A DNA stretch of 47,569 nt from Streptomyces calvus (lineage in GTDB: Bacteria; Actinomycetota; Actinomycetes; Streptomycetales; Streptomycetaceae), in contig NZ_VCNP01000026.1 of assembly GCF_006782915.1 (NCBI RefSeq), positions 1-47,569 of the forward strand, given 5' to 3'. The position numbers were made by a program, and so were the translations under genes. Below are positions 1-7,945 of this stretch, piece after piece. Numbering within the stretch: position 1 is the first letter of the stretch; the number at the start of each line of letters is the position of its first letter. Below the pieces are notes generated by a model that had not been told where the DNA came from, did no database searches, and was given only the letters and a program-made list of their open reading frames with translations.

Positions 1-1148
1 TTCACCCAGCCGATCACGCCGCCGCCGACGTGAACGGCGTCGGCGAAGCCCGCGGACTTCAGGACCGCCAGGACTTCCGCACTGCGGACACCTGTCTTGC
101 AGTTCAAGACGATCTTCTTGTCCTGCGGGAGGCTCTCCAGGGCGGTGCCCATGAGGAACTCGTTCTTGGGGATCAGGCGCGCGCCCGGGATGGACACGAT
201 CTCGAACTCGTTCGGCTCGCGGACGTCGATGAGTTCGATGCTCTCGCCGTCGTCGATCCACTCCTTGAGCTGCTTGGGAGTGATCGTGGAGTCGGCGGCC
301 GCCGCCTGGGCCTCCTCGGACACGACGCCGCAGAAGGCCTCGTAGTCGATGAGTTCGGTGACGGTCGGGTTCTCGCCGCAGACCGCGCAGTTGGGGTCCT
401 TGCGGACCTTGACCTGGCGGTACTGCATCTCCAGGGCGTCGTAGATCATCAGTCGGCCGACGAGCGGCTCACCGATGCCGGCGAGCAGCTTGATGGCCTC
501 GTTGACCTGGATGGAGCCGATGGACGCGCACAGCACGCCCAGGACGCCACCCTCGGCGCAGGAGGGGACCATGCCGGGCGGCGGGGGCTCCGGGTACAGG
601 CAGCGGTAGCAGGGGCCGTGCTCGGACCAGAACACCGAGGCCTGACCGTCGAAGCGGTAGATCGACCCCCAGACGTACGGCTTGTTCAGCAGCACGCAGG
701 CGTCGTTGACCAGGTAGCGGGTGGCGAAGTTGTCCGTGCCGTCGACGATCAGGTCGTACTGGCTGAAGATCTCCATCACGTTGTCGGCCTCGAGCCGCTC
801 TTCGTGAAGGATCACGTTCACGTAGGGGTTGATGCCCTTGACGGTGTCACGGGCGGACTCGGCCTTGGGGCGGCCGATGTCGGCCTGGCTGTGGATGACC
901 TGGCGCTGCAGGTTCGACTCGTCGACCTCGTCGAACTCCACGATGCCGAGGGTGCCCACACCGGCAGCGGCCATGTACATCAGGGCCGGCGAACCCAGGC
1001 CGCCGGCGCCCACACAGAGCACCTTGGCGTTCTTCAGCCGCTTCTGCCCGTCCATTCCCACGTCGGGAATGATCAGGTGGCGGGAGTACCTGCGGACCTC
1101 GTCTACGGTGAGCTCGGGGGCCGGCTCGACCAGGGGTGGCAGCGACAC
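1..1148 (-). CDS. moeZ: MoeZ-type adenylyltransferase/sulfurtransferase (partial)
   Basis: E1-like ThiF/MoeB domain followed by a rhodanese domain. The family adenylates the C-terminus of small sulfur-carrier proteins and then sulfurates it, for molybdopterin, thiamine or thio-metabolite synthesis. Visible are the nucleotide loop GAGGLGSP (residues 47-54), two zinc-type CxxC pairs (CYRC and CAVC) and the rhodanese active loop LNCKTGVRSAEV. The start is GTG at 1148-1146 with GGAG just upstream. The gene runs off the left edge; 382 codons are present, and the family is about 392 residues, so only about 10 residues are missing. It lies 63 nt downstream of the spherulin-like gene on the same strand, so read-through from the polysaccharide block is possible, but its own function is housekeeping. 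Confidence 0.93.
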   Translation of the reverse strand, partial: MSLPPLVEPAPELTVDEVRRYSRHLIIPDVGMDGQKRLKNAKVLCVGAGGLGSPALMYMAAAGVGTLGIVEFDEVDESNLQRQVIHSQADIGRPKAESARDTVKGINPYVNVILHEERLEADNVMEIFSQYDLIVDGTDNFATRYLVNDACVLLNKPYVWGSIYRFDGQASVFWSEHGPCYRCLYPEPPPPGMVPSCAEGGVLGVLCASIGSIQVNEAIKLLAGIGEPLVGRLMIYDALEMQYRQVKVRKDPNCAVCGENPTVTELIDYEAFCGVVSEEAQAAAADSTITPKQLKEWIDDGESIELIDVREPNEFEIVSIPGARLIPKNEFLMGTALESLPQDKKIVLNCKTGVRSAEVLAVLKSAGFADAVHVGGGVIGWV

Positions 1149-1173
1149 GGGGACTCCGTTGGTCGGTCAATCA

Positions 1174-1215
1174 CTACGGTTGTTCTCCGCTTAACACTGC
1201 CATGGCCTTTTTCAT
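1174..1215 (-). CDS. possible 13-residue coupled ORF with a TTA codon
   Basis: The ATG overlaps the stop of the spherulin-like gene as ATGA, and the frame encodes MKKAMAVLSGEQP before TAG. Leu8 is TTA, the rare bldA-dependent codon of Streptomyces. The segment is AT-rich compared with its neighbours and lies just before moeZ. It could be a translationally coupled leader peptide controlling moeZ, or simply promoter DNA that happens to be open. No homology is claimed. Confidence 0.22.
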   Translation of the reverse strand: MKKAMAVLSGEQP

Positions 1216-1964
1216 TCCGAGACACCCGTCCCGATGCGCGAGACGATGTCGTCCCAGTAGCCGGGCAGGGGTTCCCAGGGCTCGGTGCGGGCGCCGTGTC
1301 CCGAGTGGTCGGTGAAGTAGATCGTCGCGGCGCCCTGCCAGCGGGCGATGCGCAGGGCTTCCTCCAGGTGCGGCCGGGGCACCCCGTGCACGAAGTGGCA
1401 GAACCGTTCGGGTGGGTGGTCGGCGGTCCACTCCGCCGCCTGCGACCAGCGGTAGTCGCTCCACGGGCCGCAGAAGGTGACGAGCTGGTCGCCGTGCTCG
1501 GCGTATCCCGGATACGGGTGGGTGCCGTGGCCGAGGACGACGTGGGCGCCGTCGTCGTGGATCGTCCGGAGCGTGGCGACGGTGCGGCGGATCTCGGGGA
1601 GGGAGGCGCGGTCGGCGGGGCAGCGGTCCAGGAGGAAACCGTCGACCTGGTACCAGTCGAGGAAGCGGTGGGCGTCGGAGATCACCTCGCCGAAGGTGCG
1701 CAGCCCGAGGGCGGTGTCGAGGTGGCCGAGGACGCGGACCCCGGTGTTGCGCAGCCGGCCGGCCGCCTCCAGGCAGTGCGGGTCGGGCTGGTCGCCGGGG
1801 CCGTCGGCCACGTTGAGCACGACCCAGTGCAGTGGGGTGCCGGGGCGGGTGAGTTCGTTCCACTCGGTGGGGGCGACGAGAGGGTGGGCGAGGCCGGGGA
1901 TGCCGAGGCCGGTGCGGAGGTCCGTGCTCGCGGTGCTCGGTTTGACGCTGGTCAGATGCGGCAT
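1212..1964 (-). CDS. spherulin-4-like (GH114/GH135-type) glycosidase
   Basis: 250 residues of TIM-barrel type resembling spherulation-specific family 4 proteins. This superfamily includes endo-alpha-1,4-galactosaminidases such as fungal Sph3 and is related to PelA hydrolases. Family-like segments are HWVVLNVADGPG near the N-terminus, WYQVDGFLLDR in the middle, and TFCGPWSDYRW. No signal peptide is visible, so export is unclear. In Sph3 I recall an Asp-Glu pair at the GIFxDE position; here it reads LLDRC, so Glu appears replaced by Arg and activity is uncertain. It overlaps the upstream epimerase gene by 13 nt and is the last large gene of the Pel-like block. Confidence 0.75.
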   Translation of the reverse strand: MPHLTSVKPSTASTDLRTGLGIPGLAHPLVAPTEWNELTRPGTPLHWVVLNVADGPGDQPDPHCLEAAGRLRNTGVRVLGHLDTALGLRTFGEVISDAHRFLDWYQVDGFLLDRCPADRASLPEIRRTVATLRTIHDDGAHVVLGHGTHPYPGYAEHGDQLVTFCGPWSDYRWSQAAEWTADHPPERFCHFVHGVPRPHLEEALRIARWQGAATIYFTDHSGHGARTEPWEPLPGYWDDIVSRIGTGVSE

Positions 1965-2974
1965 GCCGCCTCCATCCAGATGTCGGCGAGGGATTCCTCG
2001 AGGTTGATGCGGGGGCGCCAGCCGAGGCGGTCGCGGGCGGTGCGCACATCGGCCTGCTGCCAGCTGCCGCAGCCGTCGGGGTACGGGTGGGCGACGGGGC
2101 CGGTCGGGTGGTCGGGGTCGGGGCGGGGGTGGCCGATGGTGGATCGGAGGTGGGGCTGGACGGCGTGGGTGGTGTGGTGGGCGTGCGTCGTGGCGTGGGG
2201 TGCGTGGTGCAGGCCGGGCGGGCCGTCGAGTTCGTTGAGGGCACCGCCGTAGCCGGCCACCCGGGCGAGGACGGCTGCGGCGTCGCGGAGGCGGACGGCG
2301 CGGCCCGAGCCGATGTTGATGACGCCCTGTGCGGCGGAGAGCGATGCGGCGTGGACGGCGCGGGCCACATCGCGGACGTCGACGAAGTCGCGCTGGGCGC
2401 CGAGGCCGCCGAGTTTCAGCTCGGCGTCGCCGGACTGCATGGCGCGGCGCATCGCCTCGGCCAGCCGGCCGAGCGGGGAGCCGGCGGGTGTGCCGGGGCC
2501 CACGGGTGAGAAGACCCTGAGGACCACGGCGTCCAGTCCGGAGCCGAGGACCAGTTCGGTGGCGGCGAGTTTGCTGACGCCGTAGGGGCCGCCGGGGCGG
2601 GGGACGGCGTCCTCGGCGGTGGAGGAGCCGGGCTGGCTGGGGCCGTATTCCGAGCCGCAGCCGATCTGTACGAGCCGTGCGCCGCAGCCGCTGCGGCGCA
2701 GGGCCTCGCAGACGGTGGCGACGGCGACGGTGTTGTGCCGGGTGAGTTCGCGGGCGCCGCCCCGGGTGGCGCCGGCGCAGTTGATCACGACGCCGGGGTG
2801 GACGGCGTCGAGGAAGCGGGTGAGGGCGCCGGGGCTGCCGGTGGCGAGGTCGAAGCGGACGTCGGCGTCGTCGCCGCGGCCCAGTGCGGTGAGCTGGACG
2901 GCGGGGTCGGCGAGGAGGCGGTCGGCCACGAAGCGGCCGAGGTAGCCGTTGGCTCCGATCAGCAGGACTCTCAT
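1952..2974 (-). CDS. NAD-dependent epimerase/dehydratase
   Basis: Extended SDR sugar-nucleotide enzyme of 340 residues. The Rossmann signature GANGYLG is at residues 8-14 and the catalytic YGVSK is at 131-135, with Ser108 in GCGSEYG. It probably epimerises or dehydrates a UDP- or dTDP-sugar to feed the neighbouring glycosyltransferase. AAGGAG lies 7 nt before the ATG. Residues 250-302 are an unusual His/Pro/Thr-rich low-complexity insertion between the substrate domain and the C-terminal helix; this is not a normal part of the family and may bind metal or be a disordered linker. The 3' end overlaps the spherulin-like gene. Confidence 0.88.
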   Translation of the reverse strand: MRVLLIGANGYLGRFVADRLLADPAVQLTALGRGDDADVRFDLATGSPGALTRFLDAVHPGVVINCAGATRGGARELTRHNTVAVATVCEALRRSGCGARLVQIGCGSEYGPSQPGSSTAEDAVPRPGGPYGVSKLAATELVLGSGLDAVVLRVFSPVGPGTPAGSPLGRLAEAMRRAMQSGDAELKLGGLGAQRDFVDVRDVARAVHAASLSAAQGVINIGSGRAVRLRDAAAVLARVAGYGGALNELDGPPGLHHAPHATTHAHHTTHAVQPHLRSTIGHPRPDPDHPTGPVAHPYPDGCGSWQQADVRTARDRLGWRPRINLEESLADIWMEAACRI

Positions 2975-3014
2975 CGGGCGGCTCCTTCGGGGTGCGGAGC
3001 CGCGGGGCGGGTGG

Positions 3015-4172
3015 TCATGCGGGGGTCTCCTTCCGGTGGGGCACCGTGGGTGCTGCGGCGGGTGTGTGGGCCGAGGCCCTGGTGAGCGTGCGGGTGGCGT
3101 GGACGAGCAGGATCAGGGCGGCTGCACCGCAGGTGAGCGCGGGGACGGCAGCGGCGTTCCAGGCCGTGAGGGTTTCCACGGGGGTCGCGAGGGCGCCGCA
3201 GCCGGGGAGGCGGGCCGCGAAGACGGTGGCCAGGGCGGCGGCCTGGGCGGCGGCCGTGAGCGTGAGGATCACCTTCGGGGCGTGGGTGAAGCCGTGGAGG
3301 GTGAGGAGGCGGGACAGGAGGAGCAGGGCACCGAGGGTGAGCGTTTCGGCAAGGGCGAGCGGCTCGTCCAGCAGGGCGGACGACGCGGTGACGAGGGCCG
3401 CCAGAGCGGCGAGGTACAGGGCGAACGTGCCGAAGAGGGCCGGACGTACGGAGGCCGCGAAGTCCTCCAGGTCTCGGCTGGCGTCCAGCCTGCGCCGGGC
3501 GTGGGTGGTGAAGAGGTGGGTGGTCCAGGCCGCGGGGGCGCAGGAGAGGGCGAGCGCCAGGACGGGGGCGGTGCTGAGCGGCCAGTCGCCCTGGGCGGTG
3601 CCGTCGGGCAGGCCGTCGGGGCCGCCGGTGAGCGCGGTGCCGAGCAGGCCGCCGCCGAGGAGGGCGTAGCCGATGAGCCAGCAGGTCTGGGATCTCTTGG
3701 CGGAGCGGGCCGGGAGGCGGTCGCGGGGGCCGAGGGGTCCCCGGTGCAGGACCGCGCGCACCGCGAGGGCGAGGGCGAGGACGCCGGCGGCTGCGGCGTG
3801 GAGGCGGTCCTGGCCGTGGGTGTGCTTCAGGGCCAGGACCGTTGCCGCGCACAGGACGCCGGGGAGCAGGGGCAGCAGGACGAGGGCGGTCCGGTCGGCT
3901 CCGCGTCCGGGAGGCGGGGTGGTGGGCAGGGGTCGCTGGGGTTCGCCGTCGCGCGGCACCCGGGCGTAGAGCTCTTCCGCGAGGGAGAAGACGTCGCGGT
4001 GGCGGAACCGGGCGGCGCTCCGGTCGGTGATGCCGTGCGCTTCCAGGCCGGCCGCGATCTCCAGCGGGTCCACCGCCCGCCGGCACAGGTCCCGGTGGTG
4101 GTGCAGGAGCGCCTTGACCGGGTCGGCGGCGCCCGGCGGGCTGCTGGGGTTCGGTACGCGCAGGTCGGTCAT
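3015..4172 (-). CDS. polytopic membrane protein, possible PelG/PelE-like transport subunit
   Basis: 385 residues. An N-terminal cytoplasmic region of about 90 residues contains HHHRDLCRRAVDP. About eight hydrophobic segments follow, for example LVLLPLLPGVLCAATVLAL and LFGTFALYLAALAALV, and there is a charged loop HARRRLDASRDLEDF. The start ATG overlaps the glycosyltransferase stop (ATGA), so the two are translationally coupled. PelF works with the PelG and PelE membrane proteins in Pel systems, so a transport or scaffold role is inferred from position. I see no diagnostic PelG motif and the protein is shorter than PelG's usual 12 membrane segments. The longer open frame extending upstream to 5888 is a shadow of the glycosyltransferase. 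Confidence 0.8.
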   Translation of the reverse strand: MTDLRVPNPSSPPGAADPVKALLHHHRDLCRRAVDPLEIAAGLEAHGITDRSAARFRHRDVFSLAEELYARVPRDGEPQRPLPTTPPPGRGADRTALVLLPLLPGVLCAATVLALKHTHGQDRLHAAAAGVLALALAVRAVLHRGPLGPRDRLPARSAKRSQTCWLIGYALLGGGLLGTALTGGPDGLPDGTAQGDWPLSTAPVLALALSCAPAAWTTHLFTTHARRRLDASRDLEDFAASVRPALFGTFALYLAALAALVTASSALLDEPLALAETLTLGALLLLSRLLTLHGFTHAPKVILTLTAAAQAAALATVFAARLPGCGALATPVETLTAWNAAAVPALTCGAAALILLVHATRTLTRASAHTPAAAPTVPHRKETPA

Positions 4173-5950
4173 CGGGCGGCCTCCGGCGCGGGAACGGGAG
4201 TGTCCGCGGCCCAGCGGGGACCGGCGCGGAAGGCGGCATCGGTCCAGTGGCCGGGGAGGTGGGCCTCGGCGGGGTGGGCGAAGGGCAGGGGGTCGCCGGT
4301 GTCGTCGAGGAGCGGCCGGTGGGCGGGCGTCCGCGCGACGGTCTCCAGATAGAGGGTGTGGAACGCCGAGACGTTCTGTTCGACGGTGAACAGTTCGAGT
4401 GCGCGGGCGCGTGCGGCGGCGCCGAGGCGTGCGCGGCGCTCGGGGTCGCGCAGCAGGGCGACACAGGCGTCGGCGAGCGCCCGCGGATTGCGCGGCGGGA
4501 CGACGAGACCGGTACCGCCGATGGCCTCGACGACCGCGCCGACGTCCGTGGAGACCGTCGCCCGGCCGCAGAACATGGCCTCGACCAGGCCGACCGGGAA
4601 GCCCTCGACGACGCTGGACAGCACGGTCACCGCACCGCTCGCGTAGGCGTCGGCGGGGGTCGGCAGTCCGGGGGCGCCGATCTCCTCGAAGGACACCGGG
4701 TTGTCGCCGACGCAGTGGGGGCCCGCGGCCTCGTCCGGGAAGAGTTGCGCGGCCAGCGCCTTGCAGTGGCCGAGGTAGACGGCGCCGTCCGGGCCCGAGG
4801 GGCCGCCGACGATCCGCAGGCGGGTCTTCGGCTCCTCCTTGCGGATCTCCGCGAAGGCGTGCAGCAGCGACACGAGGTCCTTCGCGGGTTCCACGCGGCC
4901 GACCCAGACGAGGGTGTGCGGGTCGGCGCTCGCCTGGGACTCGCCGGCCGCGGCGAAGGGTGCGGCGTCCATGCCGGGGTGGACCGTGCGCAGCTTCGCC
5001 CGGTCGGCGCCGCAGCGCTCCTGCCAGCGGCGGGCGTGGGTGTTGCCCGGGGTGATGAAGGCGGCCCGGTGGTAGATCTCGGCGGCGAGCCTGCCGTGGA
5101 AGGCGGCGAGCAGCGAGCGGACGGCGGGCGGGGAGTCGGGGCGGGTGAGGTAGTGCGTGCGCAGGCGCACGCCGTACTCGGTGACGAGGAGGGGGATGCC
5201 GAAGCGCCGGTGGGCGAGGAGGCCGGGGAGGGCGGCGACCCCGCCGGCGGTGGCGTGGCACAGGTCGACCGCGCCGAGCCCTTCCTCGTCGTACCAGTCG
5301 AGGGTGAGGGGGCGCAGGGTGCGTTCCAGGTGCGCGGCGACGGTCAGGAGATCCGCTACGCGGGCGGCGCGCGCGGTGCTCTGGGCGCCGGGTGCTCGAC
5401 AGGCGCGTTCCAGGGCGCGTACGGCCGTTTCGGAGCGGAGCGCGCCGAGCAGTCCGCCTTCGTCGCGGGCGAGTTCGGCGAGTCCGTAGAGCGCGCTGGC
5501 GAAACGGTCCGCCTGAGGTGACATGCGGTTTTCGCCGGGCCGTGCGGGTGCTTCGCCGGGCGTTGCGGGTGCTTCGGCGGGCCTTGCGGGCGCTTCGGCG
5601 GGCCTTGCGGGCGCTTCGGCGGGCCTTGCGGGCGCTTCGCCGGGGGTGACGGGGTCGTTGGCGGCGCACAGGACGGCGGCGAGTTCGCCGTAGTGCTCCG
5701 CGAAGCGCCGGCGTGCGCGGCGGCCGTACACCACTCCGTCGTCCTCGGCCGTCCACAGCGGCGCGGTGCGCACCCTGCCGACCTGCGGCGGCAGCGGGAC
5801 CCGGCCTGCCGCCTCCTGCGCCTCGCTGCTGCTGAACGCGTAGACGTCGAACTCGTGTCGGTCGAGTCCGCGCACCAGGCGGTCGCACCAGAGCCCGCCC
5901 TCACCGCCCACATACGGATAGCCACTCTCCGTAAGCAGTCCGATGCGCAC
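4169..5950 (-). CDS. PelF-like GT4 glycosyltransferase (DUF3492 + GT1 domain)
   Basis: 593 residues starting at GTG 5950. The N-terminus RIGLLTESGYPYVGGEGGLW and the segment LLVTEYGVRLRTHYL match the DUF3492/PelF type. The C-terminal GT-B half has WVGRVEPAKDLVSLLHAF and the EX7E motif EGFPVGLVE. PelF uses UDP-GalNAc/GlcNAc to polymerise the Pel polysaccharide at the cytoplasmic face; the substrate here is unknown. Residues about 104-140 are a 7-residue tandem repeat (EAPARPA), an expanded linker not expected in PelF. It is the first gene of a four-gene block with 4-nt overlap to the membrane protein. Its start is preceded by GGGAGATC and GGGGGT, a weak ribosome site. Confidence 0.9.
   Translation of the reverse strand: MRIGLLTESGYPYVGGEGGLWCDRLVRGLDRHEFDVYAFSSSEAQEAAGRVPLPPQVGRVRTAPLWTAEDDGVVYGRRARRRFAEHYGELAAVLCAANDPVTPGEAPARPAEAPARPAEAPARPAEAPATPGEAPARPGENRMSPQADRFASALYGLAELARDEGGLLGALRSETAVRALERACRAPGAQSTARAARVADLLTVAAHLERTLRPLTLDWYDEEGLGAVDLCHATAGGVAALPGLLAHRRFGIPLLVTEYGVRLRTHYLTRPDSPPAVRSLLAAFHGRLAAEIYHRAAFITPGNTHARRWQERCGADRAKLRTVHPGMDAAPFAAAGESQASADPHTLVWVGRVEPAKDLVSLLHAFAEIRKEEPKTRLRIVGGPSGPDGAVYLGHCKALAAQLFPDEAAGPHCVGDNPVSFEEIGAPGLPTPADAYASGAVTVLSSVVEGFPVGLVEAMFCGRATVSTDVGAVVEAIGGTGLVVPPRNPRALADACVALLRDPERRARLGAAARARALELFTVEQNVSAFHTLYLETVARTPAHRPLLDDTGDPLPFAHPAEAHLPGHWTDAAFRAGPRWAADTPVPAPEAAR
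5531..5645 (-). repeat. 21-bp in-frame tandem repeat within the PelF-like gene
   Basis: Five 21-bp units (5531-5551, 5552-5572, 5573-5593, 5594-5614, 5615-5635) and a partial sixth. The three central units are identical (ttcggcgggccttgcgggcgc). The unit length is a multiple of three, so copy-number change would keep the reading frame and vary the linker length. Confidence 0.95.
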
Positions 5951-6118
5951 GTGTGCACCCCCGATCTCCCGTGTGGGGAGCCGCCGTTGGCCCGACGGCT
6001 CGCAGCGGGACGAACGTATGCGGACAAGGCGGTGGCGCGACGGACGGTTGTCCATCACGCCATCAAAAGGGGTGAACGGTCGTAACTTTCCCGTGCGGGG
6101 AGCGTTCCGCCGCGCTAG
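5951..6118 (-). promoter_or_regulatory. likely promoter region of the Pel-like block
   Basis: About 170 bp separate the glycosyltransferase from the upstream gene. Read on the minus strand it holds a locally AT-richer run AAGTTACGACCGTTCACC followed by CTTTTGATGG, the most promoter- or operator-like part of the gap. I cannot assign a sigma factor or regulator. Confidence 0.35.
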
Positions 6119-6134
6119 GCGGGCGGCCGCCCGC
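6119..6134. terminator. 16-bp palindrome directly after the DUF3152 gene
   Basis: GCGGGCGGCCGCCCGC is a perfect palindrome immediately past the stop codon of the minus-strand DUF3152 gene. A hairpin from it would have almost no loop and there is no U-tract, so a terminator role is only possible. Confidence 0.35.
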
Positions 6135-7937
6135 TCAGCTCTTCGGGTAGGGCCAGGGGTTGGCGCGGCAGCTGATTCCGTCGTGTTCGAGGAACTTGGT
6201 CTGCTGCTGCATGACCGGGGCCAGGTCGCCGTCCTTGTCGCAGGTGACATGGCCGTAGCCGAGGCGGTGGCCGATTTCGTGGTTGATCAGCATCTGGCGG
6301 TAGGCGTGCATCTCGTCGCCGTACGTCTCGGCGCCCTGGGCCCACCGGTAGGCGTTGATCATGACGCGTTCGGTGGCCGCGGAGTCGCAGGAGACGTTGT
6401 CCACGGTGGTGTCCAGGCCGGATTTGGCGCACCATTCGGCGGTCGTCTCGGGACCGGCGAGGGTGATCACGAAATCGGGCCGGCCGGAGTGGATGCGCTC
6501 GAAGGTGCGCGCGCCGTTGTGCGCCCAGCTGCGGTCGTCGTTGAGCGTCTTCTGCACGGCCTCGGCGAAGAGTTCGCCGTCGAGGCCGAGTCCCCGCTCC
6601 ACGTCCACGCGGTAGGTGATCTTCTGTCCCTTGCCCGGCGCCTTGGCGATCCCGGGGATCGCGTAGAACGTCCCGGTGCCGCCGTTGGCCGTCTCGACCG
6701 GGTACCGCTTCTCCATCTTCTGCTCGTACGTCAGCGGCTGTTCGGCGGGCGCCGAGGGCGTCTCCCGGCCGTCGCCGCGCGAGGCCGGGTCGCGGACGTC
6801 GCGCGCCCGGTCGCCGGCGGACTGCGCCTCCACGCCGGCGCCGCCGCGCTGGTCGGCGACCTGTCCGGCCACGACGACGGCCAGCACGGTGGTGACGGCG
6901 GCGGCCGCGATCCCGGTGAACGCGCGCCCCTTGCCGCCCTTGGCGGGCGCGGGCGCTCCGGTCGGCGGCGAGACGTCGTCGTCGCGGTCGGACGGGATGC
7001 CGACGGCCGGAGCGGCGTCCCAGTCGGTGACGTCGCCGGCGTCCGCGGGGTTCGCGGAGGCGGGGCGGCGCGGGGTGAAGAGGTCGTCGTCCTCGTCGAA
7101 GGCGTCGAGGTACTCCTGGCGCGGACCGTCGGCGGGGGCCTGCCGCTGGCGCGGGAAAGCCACGCCCGGCCCGCTCGCAGGCACGCCGTATCCGGCCCCG
7201 GTGGCCGCGCTCCCGTTCAACGTCCCCCAGCCGCCACCGGGTTCCCGCTGCTCGGGATGCCCGCCACGGGCGGCCTGCGGAACACCGCGTGCGGGAGTGC
7301 CGTCGGAGAACCGGGGAACGCCGTGCGCGGGGGTGCCGTCCGGGAACCGGGGCACACCGTGTGCCGGAGTGCCGTCCGGCATGCGCGGCACGCCGTGGGC
7401 CGGGGTGCCGTCCGGAAGCCGCGGAAATCCGTGGGCGGGCGTCCCGCCTGCCTGGGTTTCGTACAGGGGAGTGCCGTGCGCCGGAGTGCCGTACACCGGC
7501 GTGCCATGGGGCGGAGTGCCGTACGCGGGCGCGCCGTGGGGCGGGGTGCCGTACGCGGGCGTGCCGTGGGGCGGAGTGCCGTACGCGGGCGTGCCGTGGG
7601 TCGGAGTGCCGTACACCGGGGTTCCGTACACCTGGGTTCCGTGCGGCGGGGTGGCCTGCGCCGGGGTTCTCGGCCCCGGAGGCGTTCCGTAGCCAGGCGT
7701 TCCGGGCGGGGCGCCGTAGGGAGTCCCGTGCGGCTGCCCGCCGCCCGCGGGCCGTCCCTGCGGCTGTCCCTGGGCCGGTGGGGCCGCGGACAGGCGGCGC
7801 GGGCCCGGGCGGGCCTCGCGCCGTTCGTCCCGGCCCTCGTCCCGACGGGCCTCGCGGGAGGTCCTGCCGTCCCGTACGGCGGGTGTCTCCGCGGTGTCGC
7901 CCTTCGGGGCGGGTCCGCGCCGACTGTGGCGTCCCAC
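6135..7937 (-). CDS. membrane-anchored DUF3152 protein with zincin motif and repeat tail
   Basis: 600 residues, GTG start with GAGG 7 nt upstream. Residues 1 to about 330 are disordered: first Arg-rich, then Pro/Gly/Thr repeats (GTPAYGTPPH and DGTPAHGVPR types). A single membrane helix FTGIAAAAVTTVLAVVVAG follows. The extracytoplasmic C-terminal 200 residues are DUF3152 and contain HEIGHRLGYGH, a textbook metzincin HExxHxxGxxH zinc site, plus MINAYRWAQGA. I infer an inside-out topology with the repeats in the cytoplasm and the putative protease outside. The substrate is unknown. The gene starts 8 nt after the alpha/beta hydrolase stop, so the two form an operon. Confidence 0.88.
   Translation of the reverse strand: MGRHSRRGPAPKGDTAETPAVRDGRTSREARRDEGRDERREARPGPRRLSAAPPAQGQPQGRPAGGGQPHGTPYGAPPGTPGYGTPPGPRTPAQATPPHGTQVYGTPVYGTPTHGTPAYGTPPHGTPAYGTPPHGAPAYGTPPHGTPVYGTPAHGTPLYETQAGGTPAHGFPRLPDGTPAHGVPRMPDGTPAHGVPRFPDGTPAHGVPRFSDGTPARGVPQAARGGHPEQREPGGGWGTLNGSAATGAGYGVPASGPGVAFPRQRQAPADGPRQEYLDAFDEDDDLFTPRRPASANPADAGDVTDWDAAPAVGIPSDRDDDVSPPTGAPAPAKGGKGRAFTGIAAAAVTTVLAVVVAGQVADQRGGAGVEAQSAGDRARDVRDPASRGDGRETPSAPAEQPLTYEQKMEKRYPVETANGGTGTFYAIPGIAKAPGKGQKITYRVDVERGLGLDGELFAEAVQKTLNDDRSWAHNGARTFERIHSGRPDFVITLAGPETTAEWCAKSGLDTTVDNVSCDSAATERVMINAYRWAQGAETYGDEMHAYRQMLINHEIGHRLGYGHVTCDKDGDLAPVMQQQTKFLEHDGISCRANPWPYPKS
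7290..7640 (-). repeat. in-frame GTPxxG repeats of the DUF3152 protein
   Basis: Two adjoining repeat families. About 7290-7440 holds roughly 36-bp units encoding PDGTPAHGVPRF-like peptides. About 7480-7640 holds 30-bp units encoding GTPAYGTPPH-like peptides. All units keep the frame. Confidence 0.9.
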
Positions 7938-7945
7938 GTCGCGCC

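Noticed and set aside
30..2252. A 740-codon plus-strand open frame
   Set aside because: Antisense shadow of moeZ, the glycosidase and the epimerase.
3015..5888. A 957-codon open frame on the minus strand
   Set aside because: Only 3015-4172 is the real membrane protein; the upstream part is an Arg/Pro-rich shadow of the PelF-like gene in another frame.
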